This document shows positions 12,591 through 21,654 of a DNA stretch of 64,000 nt, piece after piece. The DNA lies in NCBI RefSeq assembly GCF_029784135.1, contig NC_073745.1, positions 40,193,920 through 40,257,919 of the forward strand. Reading direction: 5' to 3'. A model generated the notes under the pieces. It was given only the letters and a program-made list of their open reading frames with translations. It was not told the origin of the DNA and did no database searches. Made by a program: the position numbers and the translations under genes. Each line of letters starts with the position of its first letter. Positions within the stretch are counted from its first letter, which is position 1. This DNA comes from Toxorhynchites rutilus septentrionalis. Its lineage: Eukaryota > Arthropoda > Insecta > Diptera > Culicidae.

Positions 12591-12821
12591 ATCGATGCCA
12601 AATGGTTTAAAAACGCGTCAAACATCGAGAAAATCTCGAAAAAAAAATCAAAACTTTGAGTCATTTTTTTGTGTCAATGAACAAAATGTGCTGTTCATTG
12701 ACCCAAAAAAATGACTCAAAGTTTTGATTTTTTGAGCAAATTCTAGAATATCGATTTTCGGCCGAAATTTTTTTTCGAGATTTTCTTGATGTTTTACGCG
12801 TTTTAAACCATTTGGCATCGA
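12591..12821. repeat. Large inverted repeat (hairpin)
   Basis: Left arm starts atcgatgccaaatggtttaa and the right arm ends with its complement (ttaaaccatttggcatcgat at 12802-12821). Matching inner blocks are gtcaaacatcgagaaaat/attttcttgatgttttac, aatcaaaactttgagtcatt/aatgactcaaagttttgatt and tcaatgaac/gttcattga, leaving an apical loop of about 10 bases. It is a single foldback of ~110-bp arms, as in a foldback MITE or siRNA-producing hairpin locus. Confidence 0.8.
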
Positions 12822-12849
12822 TTTTTTTTTATTTTCTTAATTTCATGTA

Positions 12850-15311
12850 CAATACCGCGGCATTACCACATATTTTTTGGAAAAATTCAAGATGCAGGTT
12901 TTTGGAATAAAAATCTATGCGTAAACATTGACAATAAAAATCGGGTAAAAATCGGCTGTTCTCACCTCATTTGGCATACTTGGCATAGTGAAAATTTTCA
13001 ATGGTTTCCAAGATGACCATGCCAGTTCTATAATTTCATAGAATATTCCTGGTGAAGGGAAACCAGAACCACGATGTGATTGTCTACGAATTTGTAGAGA
13101 TTCTCCGATGTTTGATGATGTTACAGTAACGTCTCGATTATCTCATTGGGCGTTTTATCATGTCTCGTTTATATCACTCTCGATTTAATCACTGCAAGTA
13201 TTTCGTTCATATCACGTTTTTCGAAACAAAAGAAATAATATGCAAATTTCAATTCGTCGTTGAGAGTCAAGTAGAAAAAATGATTTTTAAGTATTTATAC
13301 CGCACCCAGTGATCAGTCGTATTCACGAAACATACGAAAAGTTTTCCTAATGTGGTATTTGTAGCGAATATTGCGCTTTTCTTTTCGAAGCCCGTCGTTT
13401 TCATAAACTCAGAATAAAAAACTATGAATGATTCTGATCAACTTTCTCTTTGATTGTTTGGGATGAGATGTACGGCCTGTGCCGTTTCTCAAGTTTGATT
13501 AATGTAAGAATCAGTAGTACAGTATTTTTCGCCCATTGTTGAAGTTCCATTTGAAGGTAGCCAGTGATACATTTTTGTGATAGCTTTTGCGATCTAAAGT
13601 TTGTATTTATTCCATTGGAAAAAAAAACCCCGGGACGTAAAAGGAATTGGTGGTATGCTTAAATGAATCTGTGCTTCGACTATTTTTTTAACGATATTCA
13701 ACCTAAATGTCATATGAAGTGACCACTTCCATGTCAAGAGCACCAGTCCAAACGAAACGCTTTAATAAGCAATTAATGAGAAACAGCTCACCGAGCTACC
13801 GAAAACAACCCGAACCACTACATTGATTCCTTCTTTTACGCAATTGATGCGTGCGCGCAAAAAAAAATCGCGTAAAAATGCGTAATTTCGAGGGAATCGT
13901 GTGAATAAAGATTGCCCCACCACCGACGCGCGTCGGTCACAACCACACTCGCACAGTTCTCGCAGAATTTCTTTTCTTATCTTTCTCTTCTCCACGAAGC
14001 GACGATAGACAGTGCCAAATCGCGTAATTTCAAGAAAATCACGTAAAAAATCGTGTACTTTCGAGAGATTCACGTAAAAACATCGTCTGATAAAATCACG
14101 TAACAAAATCGCGTAAAGAAATAATCCAGTGTATTACCCTTTTAACCGAGAAAATGAAAACAAAGGGCCTTACTATGATGTACCACGACATATCGTTAAA
14201 TGAATTACCATCGAAAATTTAAATTTTTGTGGCATTTCGCAATTTTGTGTTTTTTTTTCATGCGAAATTGGATTATTCTACAAATGGATACAATACAATA
14301 CAATAGATATAACCATCGATTTCATGAACATAGAAAAAAAAATGCAGACGGTGAAAATTAGGATAAAAGGAATAGTAAGTTCAATTTTCGAAACATTATA
14401 AAAGAAAACATAAATATAAAAAAACACGTCGAACAGATTTCAAAGCAGTATTGTGTCTCAAAACATATTTTAAAAATTCCAAAATTTCGAATGACCAAAA
14501 AATTGTACCGCGCAACGCACACAGGAAAACCACGCACATTCAAATGGAAATTATGTTTTAATGGATCCAAAAATATAAATGAAATCCAAAATTTTGAAAT
14601 GTGAAAACAAAATTACTTTGATTTTTAAAATGTTTTTTAGCTTTTACAGTTTTAAAATGTTTTTTGAAACCATATAGGGTTTCACGAAAAATACATAATG
14701 TTGGTACCCTATACAATATTTTCCATAGCGCTGATGATAAAATTTGGGAGAACTTTTTACAAACACATGAGTACTATACAATTATAGATTTCTGGAAAAT
14801 AAAAAATATTAGAAAATAAAATAAATAATAGAAATAAAATATTTTTTTTAATTCATTAGATATTTTCGTATCGCGCAGCTCTAGAAATTTTCTGCAAAGA
14901 AATCACAAATATTCAAAACCACATACCACAAACCACGGTCCGGAAAATCAAAAAATCTAATTTTTGTGTTTTGCATTTTTTATGTCCTTATGTCCTCTGA
15001 AATGTTGTCCTAAAAGGATTTTTCGATATTTGATTTTGTTGTAAAGTTACAGCCAAAAGTATGAAGTCACCTCAAGGGATATAGTATTGCTGTACGAATT
15101 TTTAAACGCGTTTTTCTCGAAACCATGTTTTTTCAACTGGTGGTATCAATATCTCAGGATCTTCTCGACCGATTTTGCTGAATTTTTTTTTTATTATGAT
15201 GTAAAAATGAATTATCTACAGCGTTACATAGCCGTTTTTGATATATCTTTTCGATTTTTTTAAATGAATTTCCAAACAGCGATTTTTCATAAAAAATAAC
15301 TCATTTTCAAC
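12850..15311. other. AT-rich DNA with short motif repeats
   Basis: No gene seen. 13870-14110 repeats the phrases aatcgcgtaa / atcacgtaa many times, and 13127 on has a pogo-like phrase (cagtaacgtctcgattatc) without a matching right end. The rest is A/T-rich. Confidence 0.4.
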
Positions 15312-15324
15312 AAAAATGGCCGCT
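15312..15324. repeat. LINE target-site duplication, left
   Basis: aaaaatggccgct is repeated at 21449-21461 immediately after the poly-A tail. Joining the flanks gives continuous sequence running into attttgcc, as expected of an empty site. The A-rich part of the match is ambiguous against the tail. Confidence 0.8.
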
Positions 15325-15826
15325 CATTCGCTATCCAACTCTTGACGAGTAAAGTTCAGTGTCGTTATTGTGCGTTGCCACTTTTACTATTGTGCGATTG
15401 ATATAGTGTACGAGTGAAGGTCATTGCTGTCCGCTTTCGAATTGACCTTTTGTGAAGTGGAACAAAGGAAGCAGCGCTCTTGCAGCTTGCAGCCCTTGGC
15501 GGCTGTTGAACATTGGCATAACGGGATCGCCATCGTGTGGCTGTCGTTAACGGGAATTATCATCACGTGACCGTGTGAGCTATTCTTGCGCTATTGTGTT
15601 GATCCATAGCGCGTAGCCTCTGTCTCTCCCTGGTTAGGGCAGTAGAGCGCAGTATCGGAACAACTTTTATATTAAGGTACACATATTTAATATTAATATT
15701 ATTGTTCAACTCATATGTTCATTGCTTAATATTATCATCATAATTTTTTGTTTGTTTTGTTATTTTTTTTTGAGATTATTGTTAAAATCAATAATAGATT
15801 AGAAATAAGACACAAATTTTTGTAAA
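15325..15826 (+). promoter_or_regulatory. LINE 5' untranslated region / internal promoter
   Basis: The 502 bases between the target duplication and the ORF1 ATG are comparatively GC-rich in the first 330 bases, then AT-rich. LINEs of this group carry their promoter inside the 5' leader; I see no TATA box at the start, consistent with an initiator-type internal promoter. TCAGT occurs at about 15357. Role inferred from family. Confidence 0.45.
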
Positions 15827-17395
15827 ATGGAGAATAGTGGAGGATCTCCAGAGATGGAGATCTCCGATAATGAATCCCATTCAAGATCTGGGAAAAAACA
15901 TAAACGAGTCCCTCAAAAAGAAGATAATTCTTCTGGGGACGAATCTGCTCATCCTTCCAAGCCCCCCTCTAAGAAAATAGCAAGCCTCCCTTCTGAACCC
16001 ACTGTTACTTCCAATCCCCCTCTCCCATCATCGATTTCGCTTCCCCCTTCTGATGTTTCCGATCCAACCCAATCCTCATCCTCGTCCTCGTCTTCTCCCT
16101 CTGTTGTCTCCGCTCCACGTGTCAGAGTTTATCCAGAAGATGCACCTGGAACTGGCCCGTGGGTTGTTTTCCTCCGGCCAAAACCAAAAGGAAAAAGCCT
16201 TAACGTGATTCAGATCATGAAAGATCTGGCCAGATACACTTCTGTATCTGAAATTCGCAGGGTTAGACCGAACAAATTGCGGGTTGTCGTGAATGAACGG
16301 AAACACGCAAACGAGATTGTTGCTGACCAACACTTCACTCTCGAATATAGAACATTTATACCCTCCCATAACGTAGAAATTGAGGGGGTGATAACTGAAA
16401 CGGGTCTGACGAGCGAACAAATAAAAAAAGAAGGAAAAGGCAAGTTCAAGAAGCTTCCCTCAATGGAAGTAAAGATCTTGGACTGTCGCCAACTCGGGAA
16501 ACTCTCCCATGATGGGGACCAAACTAAATTTACGCCGTCAGACTCGTTTCGAGTCACCTTTGCTGGTGCCGCCCTCCCTGACTACGTTATGGTGGACAAA
16601 TTGAGACTACCTGTGCGACTCTTCGTGCCAAAGCCCATGACTTGCAGCAAATGCAAGTCAGTTGGTCACACTTCAGATTATTGTGCCAACAAGGAGCGCT
16701 GTGCCACTTGCGGAGAGCAACATGAGGGGAAATCCTGCAGTGCGACTGAGCATAAGTGTCCATATTGCGGAGGATCCCCACACGCGCTCTCAGCTTGTGA
16801 AACTTACAAGAGTCGCTGGGAGAAACAGAAGCGCTCTTTAAAGGAACGCTCGAAGCGCACTTTTGCGGAAATTTTAAAGGGCGCTTCTCCACTGGCCCAA
16901 CAACAACAACAACCAATCTCAACACACAATATCTTTTCCACGTTGCCAGTTGATGAAATGGAAGCGGACAAAGCTAGCGGGGGCACTCCGTTTATTTTCA
17001 AAGGGAATCTTCGGCGCAAAAATGTGACCACTCCCAAAGTTCAAGAACAAGTCCCCCCGGTGATACCCCCAGTTAGCTTGCCTAAAAAATCGAGTGCAGC
17101 GGACAAGCAAAATCAGGTTCCTCCTGGCTTCCGTGGGAATAGTTCACCTTCGAACGACCCAGCACTCGAGGGGACATCAAAAACCCCAACTGTCCCTGTT
17201 TTTCCGTCCAGCTCAACTTCCCAATCGGGATTTATAAAGTTGTCTGACCTTTTGGATCAAATCTTCAAGTGTTTTAATGTTTCCGACTCCATCAGAACCA
17301 TTGTCATTTCAATGCTTCCAGTATTAAAGACAATTTTACAGCAATTGATGCAAACATGGCCCCTCCTTGCAATGATTATCTCTCTTGATGTCTAA
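15827..17395 (+). CDS. LINE ORF1, gag-like RNA-binding protein
   Basis: 522 residues, uninterrupted. Residues 1-95 are Ser/Pro-rich and probably disordered, with a basic SGKKHKR patch and a run of serines at 83-90. Residues ~98-270 form the conserved core (PWVVFLRPKPKG, IMKDLARYTSVSEIRRVRPN) seen in I-type gag proteins. Three zinc knuckles follow: CSKCKSVGHTSDYC (273-286), CATCGEQHEGKSC (292-304) and CPYCGGSPHALSAC (311-324). The C-terminal ~200 residues are Gln/Pro/Ser-rich and end in a hydrophobic segment. The protein is expected to coat the LINE RNA. The ATG at 15827 is the first in a long clear frame. The stop TAA overlaps the ORF2 start (ATGtcTAA). Confidence 0.9.
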   Translation: MENSGGSPEMEISDNESHSRSGKKHKRVPQKEDNSSGDESAHPSKPPSKKIASLPSEPTVTSNPPLPSSISLPPSDVSDPTQSSSSSSSSPSVVSAPRVRVYPEDAPGTGPWVVFLRPKPKGKSLNVIQIMKDLARYTSVSEIRRVRPNKLRVVVNERKHANEIVADQHFTLEYRTFIPSHNVEIEGVITETGLTSEQIKKEGKGKFKKLPSMEVKILDCRQLGKLSHDGDQTKFTPSDSFRVTFAGAALPDYVMVDKLRLPVRLFVPKPMTCSKCKSVGHTSDYCANKERCATCGEQHEGKSCSATEHKCPYCGGSPHALSACETYKSRWEKQKRSLKERSKRTFAEILKGASPLAQQQQQPISTHNIFSTLPVDEMEADKASGGTPFIFKGNLRRKNVTTPKVQEQVPPVIPPVSLPKKSSAADKQNQVPPGFRGNSSPSNDPALEGTSKTPTVPVFPSSSTSQSGFIKLSDLLDQIFKCFNVSDSIRTIVISMLPVLKTILQQLMQTWPLLAMIISLDV

Positions 17396-19652
17396 TTTAG
17401 ATAGAGAGGTCGGAGATATCACTGTTTTTCAGTGGAATTGTCGTAGTCTTATCCCTAAATTGGATACATTCAAATTTTTAATTCATAAGTTCAATTGTGA
17501 TGTTTTTGCTCTGTCCGAAACTTGGCTTTCTTCGCGAGATGATCTCTCTTTCCATGATTTCAATATTATACGCTTGGACCGTGATGACAGATACGGAGGG
17601 GTGTTATTGGGGATCAATAAGTGCCACTCATTTTTTCGAATTGACCTTCCACCTATTGGAGGGATTGAAGCTGTTGCTTGTCATGCAAACATCAGAGGAA
17701 AAGACCTCTGTATTGTCAGCTTGTATTGGCCTCCGAGAGCTGCGGTTAGCCGCAAGCAACTTGTTGACATGTGCTCACTTCTTCCTGAGCCACGATTGAT
17801 CTTGGGAGACTTCAACTCTCACGGAACTGCCTGGGGGGAACAGTACGACGACAATCGTTCATCGTTGATATATGACCTTTGTAACAGCTTCAATATGACC
17901 GTTTTGAATACTGGGGAAACAACACGTGTTCCTAAACCTCCTGCTAAACCAAGTGCTCTTGACCTCTCGCTTTGCGCGAATTCACTATCGTTAGATTGCA
18001 AGTGGAATGTAATCCAGGACCCCAACGGTAGTGATCACTTGCCAATCAAAATTTCCATCACCATTGGGTCGAATTCTTCTGAATCTATAAACATGGCATA
18101 TGACCTCACAAGACACATTGACTGGAAAAAATATACGGACGCGATTGCTCTAGCCATCAATTCCAGAGATGGTTTACCTCCATTGGAGGAGTATAACTTC
18201 CTTTCTCGTTTGATCTATGACAGCGCGGTTCGCGCTCAAACGAAACCCATCCCAGGTTCCACTATTCGTCGAAGGCCTCCCAATCTATGGTGGGATAGCA
18301 TATGTTCCAAGCTTTATGTAGAAAAATCGAATGCATTTAAAGCTTTTCGGAAACGTGGAACCATTGAAAATTTTCAGACGTATTTGGACCTTGAAAATCA
18401 ATTTAAAATTTTGATCAAAGGGAAAAAACGTGCTTATTGGCGAAATTTCGTGGGAGGTTTGTCACGAGAAACGTCAATGAAAAAATTATGGAAAGTGGCT
18501 CGAAACATGAGAAATCGCTCTTCAACGAATGAAAGCGAAGAATATTCACATCGATGGATTTTTAATTTTGCGCGGAAGGTTTGTCCCGATTCCGCTCCTG
18601 TGCAAAAAATTGTTCGAGATATACCACAAGATAGGTGCGATCTTGATTCCGGGTTTTCGATGGTAGAATTCTCTCTTGCTCTCCTTTCATGTAACAATTC
18701 TGCTCCGGGATCGGATAGAATTAAGTTCAACTTGCTGAAAAACCTCCCTGATGTGGCGAAACATCGCTTGTTGAATTTATTCAATCGGTTTCTGGAGCAT
18801 AATATTGTTCCAGATGATTGGAGACAAGTACGAGTTATAGCTATTCAAAAATCCGGAAAACCCGCGTCCGACTTCAATTCGTACCGCCCAATAGCAATGC
18901 TGTCTTGTATACGGAAATTGTTGGAGAAAATGATCTTGTTTCGCCTTGATCGATGGGTTGAAACGAATGGCCTACTCTCAGATACACAATATGGGTTCCG
19001 CAGGGGCAAGGGGACGAATGATTGTCTTGCGTTGCTTTCTTCAGAAATTCAAATGGCTTACGCCGAAAAAAAACAAATGGCTTACGCCGAAAAAAAACAA
19101 ATGGCTTCAGTATTCTTGGACATAAAGGGGGCCTTTGATTCTGTTTCAATAGAGGTTTTGTCAGACAAATTACACTCTCGGGGTCTGCCGCCTCTATTGA
19201 ATAATATGTTATATAACTTGCTTTGTGAGAAACATTTGAACTTTTCTCACGGAGATTCGGCAGTAAGTCGGGTCTCTTACATGGGCCTCCCCCAGGGCTC
19301 ATGTTTAGGCACCCTTTTGTACAACTTCTATGTAAGCGACATCGACAATTGCCTTACACAAAATTGCAGCCTAAGACAACTTGCAGATGATGGAGTGGTG
19401 TCTGTCGTAGGATCAAACGAATCCGACCTGCAAGGACCCTTACAAGATACTTTGAACAATTTTTCAACCTGGGCCATTGGGCTAGGGATCGAATTCTCCA
19501 CGGAGAAAACAGAGATGGTGGTTTTTTCTAGGAAGCATAGACCAGCAAAACCAAAGCTTCAACTTTTGGGTAAACCGATCACTCATGCTATGTCATTCAA
19601 GTATCTTGGGGTCTGGTTCGACTCCAAATGTACTTGGGGGGGCCCATATTAG
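17388..19652 (+). CDS. LINE ORF2 part 1: endonuclease and reverse transcriptase
   Basis: Starts at ATG 17388, inside the last codons of ORF1. The first ~230 residues are an AP-type endonuclease: FQWNCRS (Asn), SETWL (Glu), LILGDFNSHG, LDLSLC and GSDHLPI (catalytic Asp/His). Reverse transcriptase follows: SYRPIAMLS, QYGFRRGKGT, ASVFLDIKGAFDSV (first catalytic Asp, ~19118), GLPQGSCLG and RQLADDGVVS (~19375-19395, the Asp pair), then EFSTEKTEMV and FKYLGVWFDSKCTWG. The family uses LADD where most LINEs have FADD; the second copy has it too. Two 24-bp units add eight residues (MAYAEKKQ) just before RT motif A. The frame ends at TAG 19650-19652 only because of an extra G in the run 19635-19641; with six Gs it would continue into the RNase H half. 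Confidence 0.9.
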   Translation: MSNLDREVGDITVFQWNCRSLIPKLDTFKFLIHKFNCDVFALSETWLSSRDDLSFHDFNIIRLDRDDRYGGVLLGINKCHSFFRIDLPPIGGIEAVACHANIRGKDLCIVSLYWPPRAAVSRKQLVDMCSLLPEPRLILGDFNSHGTAWGEQYDDNRSSLIYDLCNSFNMTVLNTGETTRVPKPPAKPSALDLSLCANSLSLDCKWNVIQDPNGSDHLPIKISITIGSNSSESINMAYDLTRHIDWKKYTDAIALAINSRDGLPPLEEYNFLSRLIYDSAVRAQTKPIPGSTIRRRPPNLWWDSICSKLYVEKSNAFKAFRKRGTIENFQTYLDLENQFKILIKGKKRAYWRNFVGGLSRETSMKKLWKVARNMRNRSSTNESEEYSHRWIFNFARKVCPDSAPVQKIVRDIPQDRCDLDSGFSMVEFSLALLSCNNSAPGSDRIKFNLLKNLPDVAKHRLLNLFNRFLEHNIVPDDWRQVRVIAIQKSGKPASDFNSYRPIAMLSCIRKLLEKMILFRLDRWVETNGLLSDTQYGFRRGKGTNDCLALLSSEIQMAYAEKKQMAYAEKKQMASVFLDIKGAFDSVSIEVLSDKLHSRGLPPLLNNMLYNLLCEKHLNFSHGDSAVSRVSYMGLPQGSCLGTLLYNFYVSDIDNCLTQNCSLRQLADDGVVSVVGSNESDLQGPLQDTLNNFSTWAIGLGIEFSTEKTEMVVFSRKHRPAKPKLQLLGKPITHAMSFKYLGVWFDSKCTWGGPY
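19053..19100 (+). repeat. 24-bp tandem duplication inside ORF2
   Basis: Two identical 24-bp units (19053-19076, 19077-19100; each starts atggcttacgccg) are followed by the single related atggcttcag. The length keeps the frame and repeats MAYAEKKQ. The truncated relative at 42774-40209 has only one unit, so the duplication is specific to this copy or its subfamily. Confidence 0.9.
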
Positions 19653-21096
19653 GTATCTGAGTAAAAAATGTCAACAAAGAATAAACTTTCTCCGTACAAT
19701 TACCGGCACCTGGTGGGGAGCCCATCCCGAAGATCTTATAATGTTGTATCGAACAACTATCCTCTCAGTGATGGAGTATGGCAGTTTCTGTTTTCAATCA
19801 GCTGCCAAAACACACCTCATTAAACTCGAGCGAATTCAGTATCTTTGTCTCCGTATTGCGTTGGGATGTATGCCCTCAACGCATACCATGAGTCTCGAGG
19901 TTTTGGCAGGCGTACTCCCACTAAAAGATCGCTTCAATTTATTATCTCTTCGGTTCCTCATCCGGTGTAAGGTTATGAATCCATTGGTGATCGGAAATTT
20001 TGAGCAATTGATCGAGCTAAATTTTCATTCTGGATTCATGAATTCATATCATGAATTCACCTCTATGCAGGTTGTTCCTTCTTCGTATATTCCCAACCGT
20101 GTTTGTTTTCCTGACTACATCAATTCCTCTGTACATTTCGATCTGTTCATGAAGGAGAAAATCCATGAAAATCCAGATTATCTTAGATTGGGGTTCGTTC
20201 CTACAATTTTCAATGCAAAGTATGGGCGTATCAATTGTGATAATATATACTTTACTGATGGGTCCTCTATGAATGAGTCCACAGGATTTGGAGTGTTCAG
20301 CGTATTTTTTAGCACCTCACACAGTCTTCAGAATCCTTGCTCGGTATATATTGCTGAATTGGCAGCGATATACTGGGCGCTGGACAGCGTCGCCTCACGA
20401 CCTGTTGAACACTATTACATTGTAACGGATAGTCTTAGCTCTGTCGAAGCTATCCGTTCAGTGAGGCCGGAAAAGCACTCGCCGTACTTCCTTGAGAGAA
20501 TACGAGAAATTTTGAGTGCTTTATCCAGACGCTGTTATGTCATTACCTTTGTCTGGGTCCCTTCACATTGCTCAATTCCGGGTAATGAGAGGGCTGACTC
20601 ATTGGCAAAGGTAGGTGCAATTGAAGGCGATATTTATCAGCGTCAAATCGCCTTCAATGAATTTTATTCTTTAGTTCGCAAAAATAACATCGCTAACTGG
20701 CAACGCAAGTGGAATGAAGATGAATTGGGCCGGTGGTTTCACTCGATTATCCCTAAGGTTAGCCTCAAACCGTGGTTCAAAAGTCTAGTCTTGAGTCGGG
20801 ACTTTATCCGCACCTTCTCTCGACTCATGTCCAATCACTGTTCGTTAGATGCACTACTCTTTCGTTTCAATCTTGCCAGCAGCAATCTCTGCGTTTGTGG
20901 CCAAGGTTATCACGACATCGAGCACATTGTTTGGTCGTGCGAGGTGTATCTGGTCGCCAGATCGAATTTAGAAAACTCCCTTCGGGCCCGAGGAAGACAG
21001 CCCAATGTGCCGGTGAGAGATGTGTTGGCTCGGTTAGACCTTGATTACATGTCCCATATATATGTTTTCCTTAAAGATATAGATCTTCGTGTGTGA
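19640..21096 (+). CDS. LINE ORF2 part 2: RT thumb, RNase H, zinc motif
   Basis: Continuation of ORF2 in the +1 frame (AHIRYLSKKCQQRINFL onward), stopping at TGA 21094-21096. The first ~200 residues are the RT thumb region common to the two copies (TWWGAHP, GSFCF, STHTMSLEVLAGV). RNase H then shows its acidic set: YFTDGSS (~20248), IAELAAIYWAL (~20350), IVTDSLSSVEAI (~20420) and VPSHCSIPGNERADSLAK (~20555-20605). Near the C-terminus CVCGQGYHDIEHIVWSC is the Cys/His motif usual in this clade. The nominal start at an upstream ATG (19585) lies in a shadow frame of part 1; the real protein begins in part 1. All key residues are present. Confidence 0.9.
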
Positions 21097-21448
21097 TTGT
21101 CCCTACATCCTTATACCCTCCTTTCCTTCCTTTGCGGGTAATTCGTCCCCTTGCTATAAATAGTAGAATAAGTTGAAATGTAAATAAACTATAGATATAC
21201 GAATAGATTTAAGAATTGAGTGCTCATCAACATTGTTACAAATTCCTTATATCCCATCCTTCTCCTAAAAATATGTCACCCTTCTAAACTCGAGTACACC
21301 GCGAGTAATCGGTTTTCCACCTTACTAACCATAGATGTAAGAAAATTGTTTCTATATATATATAGTTTTAAAAATATATTTAAGAATTCGGCTCCTTTAA
21401 ACTTAAGTAACTGAGCCTGTAAAAATAAACGAATTAAAAAAAAAAAAA
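21097..21448 (+). other. LINE 3' UTR and poly-A tail
   Basis: AT-rich trailer. The last ~65 bases hold ggctc...gagcc, which can pair as a five-base stem (21390-21416), then an A-rich stretch and about 17 As. The phrase aattcggctccttta (21385-21399) is identical to one in the SINE at 22274-22288. This end is what reverse transcriptase recognises in LINEs with stringent 3' ends. Confidence 0.7.
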
Positions 21449-21461
21449 AAAAATGGCCGCT
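21449..21461. repeat. LINE target-site duplication, right
   Basis: aaaaatggccgct, partner of 15312-15324. Confidence 0.8.
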
Positions 21462-21654
21462 ATTTTGCCAATTTTTAAAAGTTTCAAAAACCCTTATGTA
21501 ACGCTTTTGATATTGTCCTAAAGTTTCAAAATATTAATTGGAATTCGTTCTGTGACATCCTGTTGCTTCAGAACCGGAACCACCAGAACCACCACCAGTA
21601 AGGTACCGATTTTGAGACAGCATTTTCGCATCCAGCTATCAACCGCGTAATAAT

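Larger units (their letters stand above)
15325..21448 (+). mobile_element. I-clade non-LTR retrotransposon, near full length
   Basis: A ~6.1-kb LINE: 5' leader (15325-15826), ORF1 gag-like protein, overlapping ORF2 with endonuclease, reverse transcriptase and RNase H, a ~350-base 3' region and a poly-A tail. A 13-bp target duplication brackets it. RNase H after RT together with three zinc knuckles in ORF1 places it with I/LOA-type elements rather than Jockey or CR1. It is intact apart from one extra G in ORF2 (19635-19641) and a 24-bp internal duplication, so the insertion is young. The LINE copies itself by target-primed reverse transcription in the nucleus. A related truncated copy lies at 40209-42774. 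Confidence 0.9.

Noticed and set aside
13125..13215. pogo/Tigger element end (acgtctcgattatctc)
   Set aside because: No right terminus or transposase found; similar phrases at 26968 and 62005 also lack partners.
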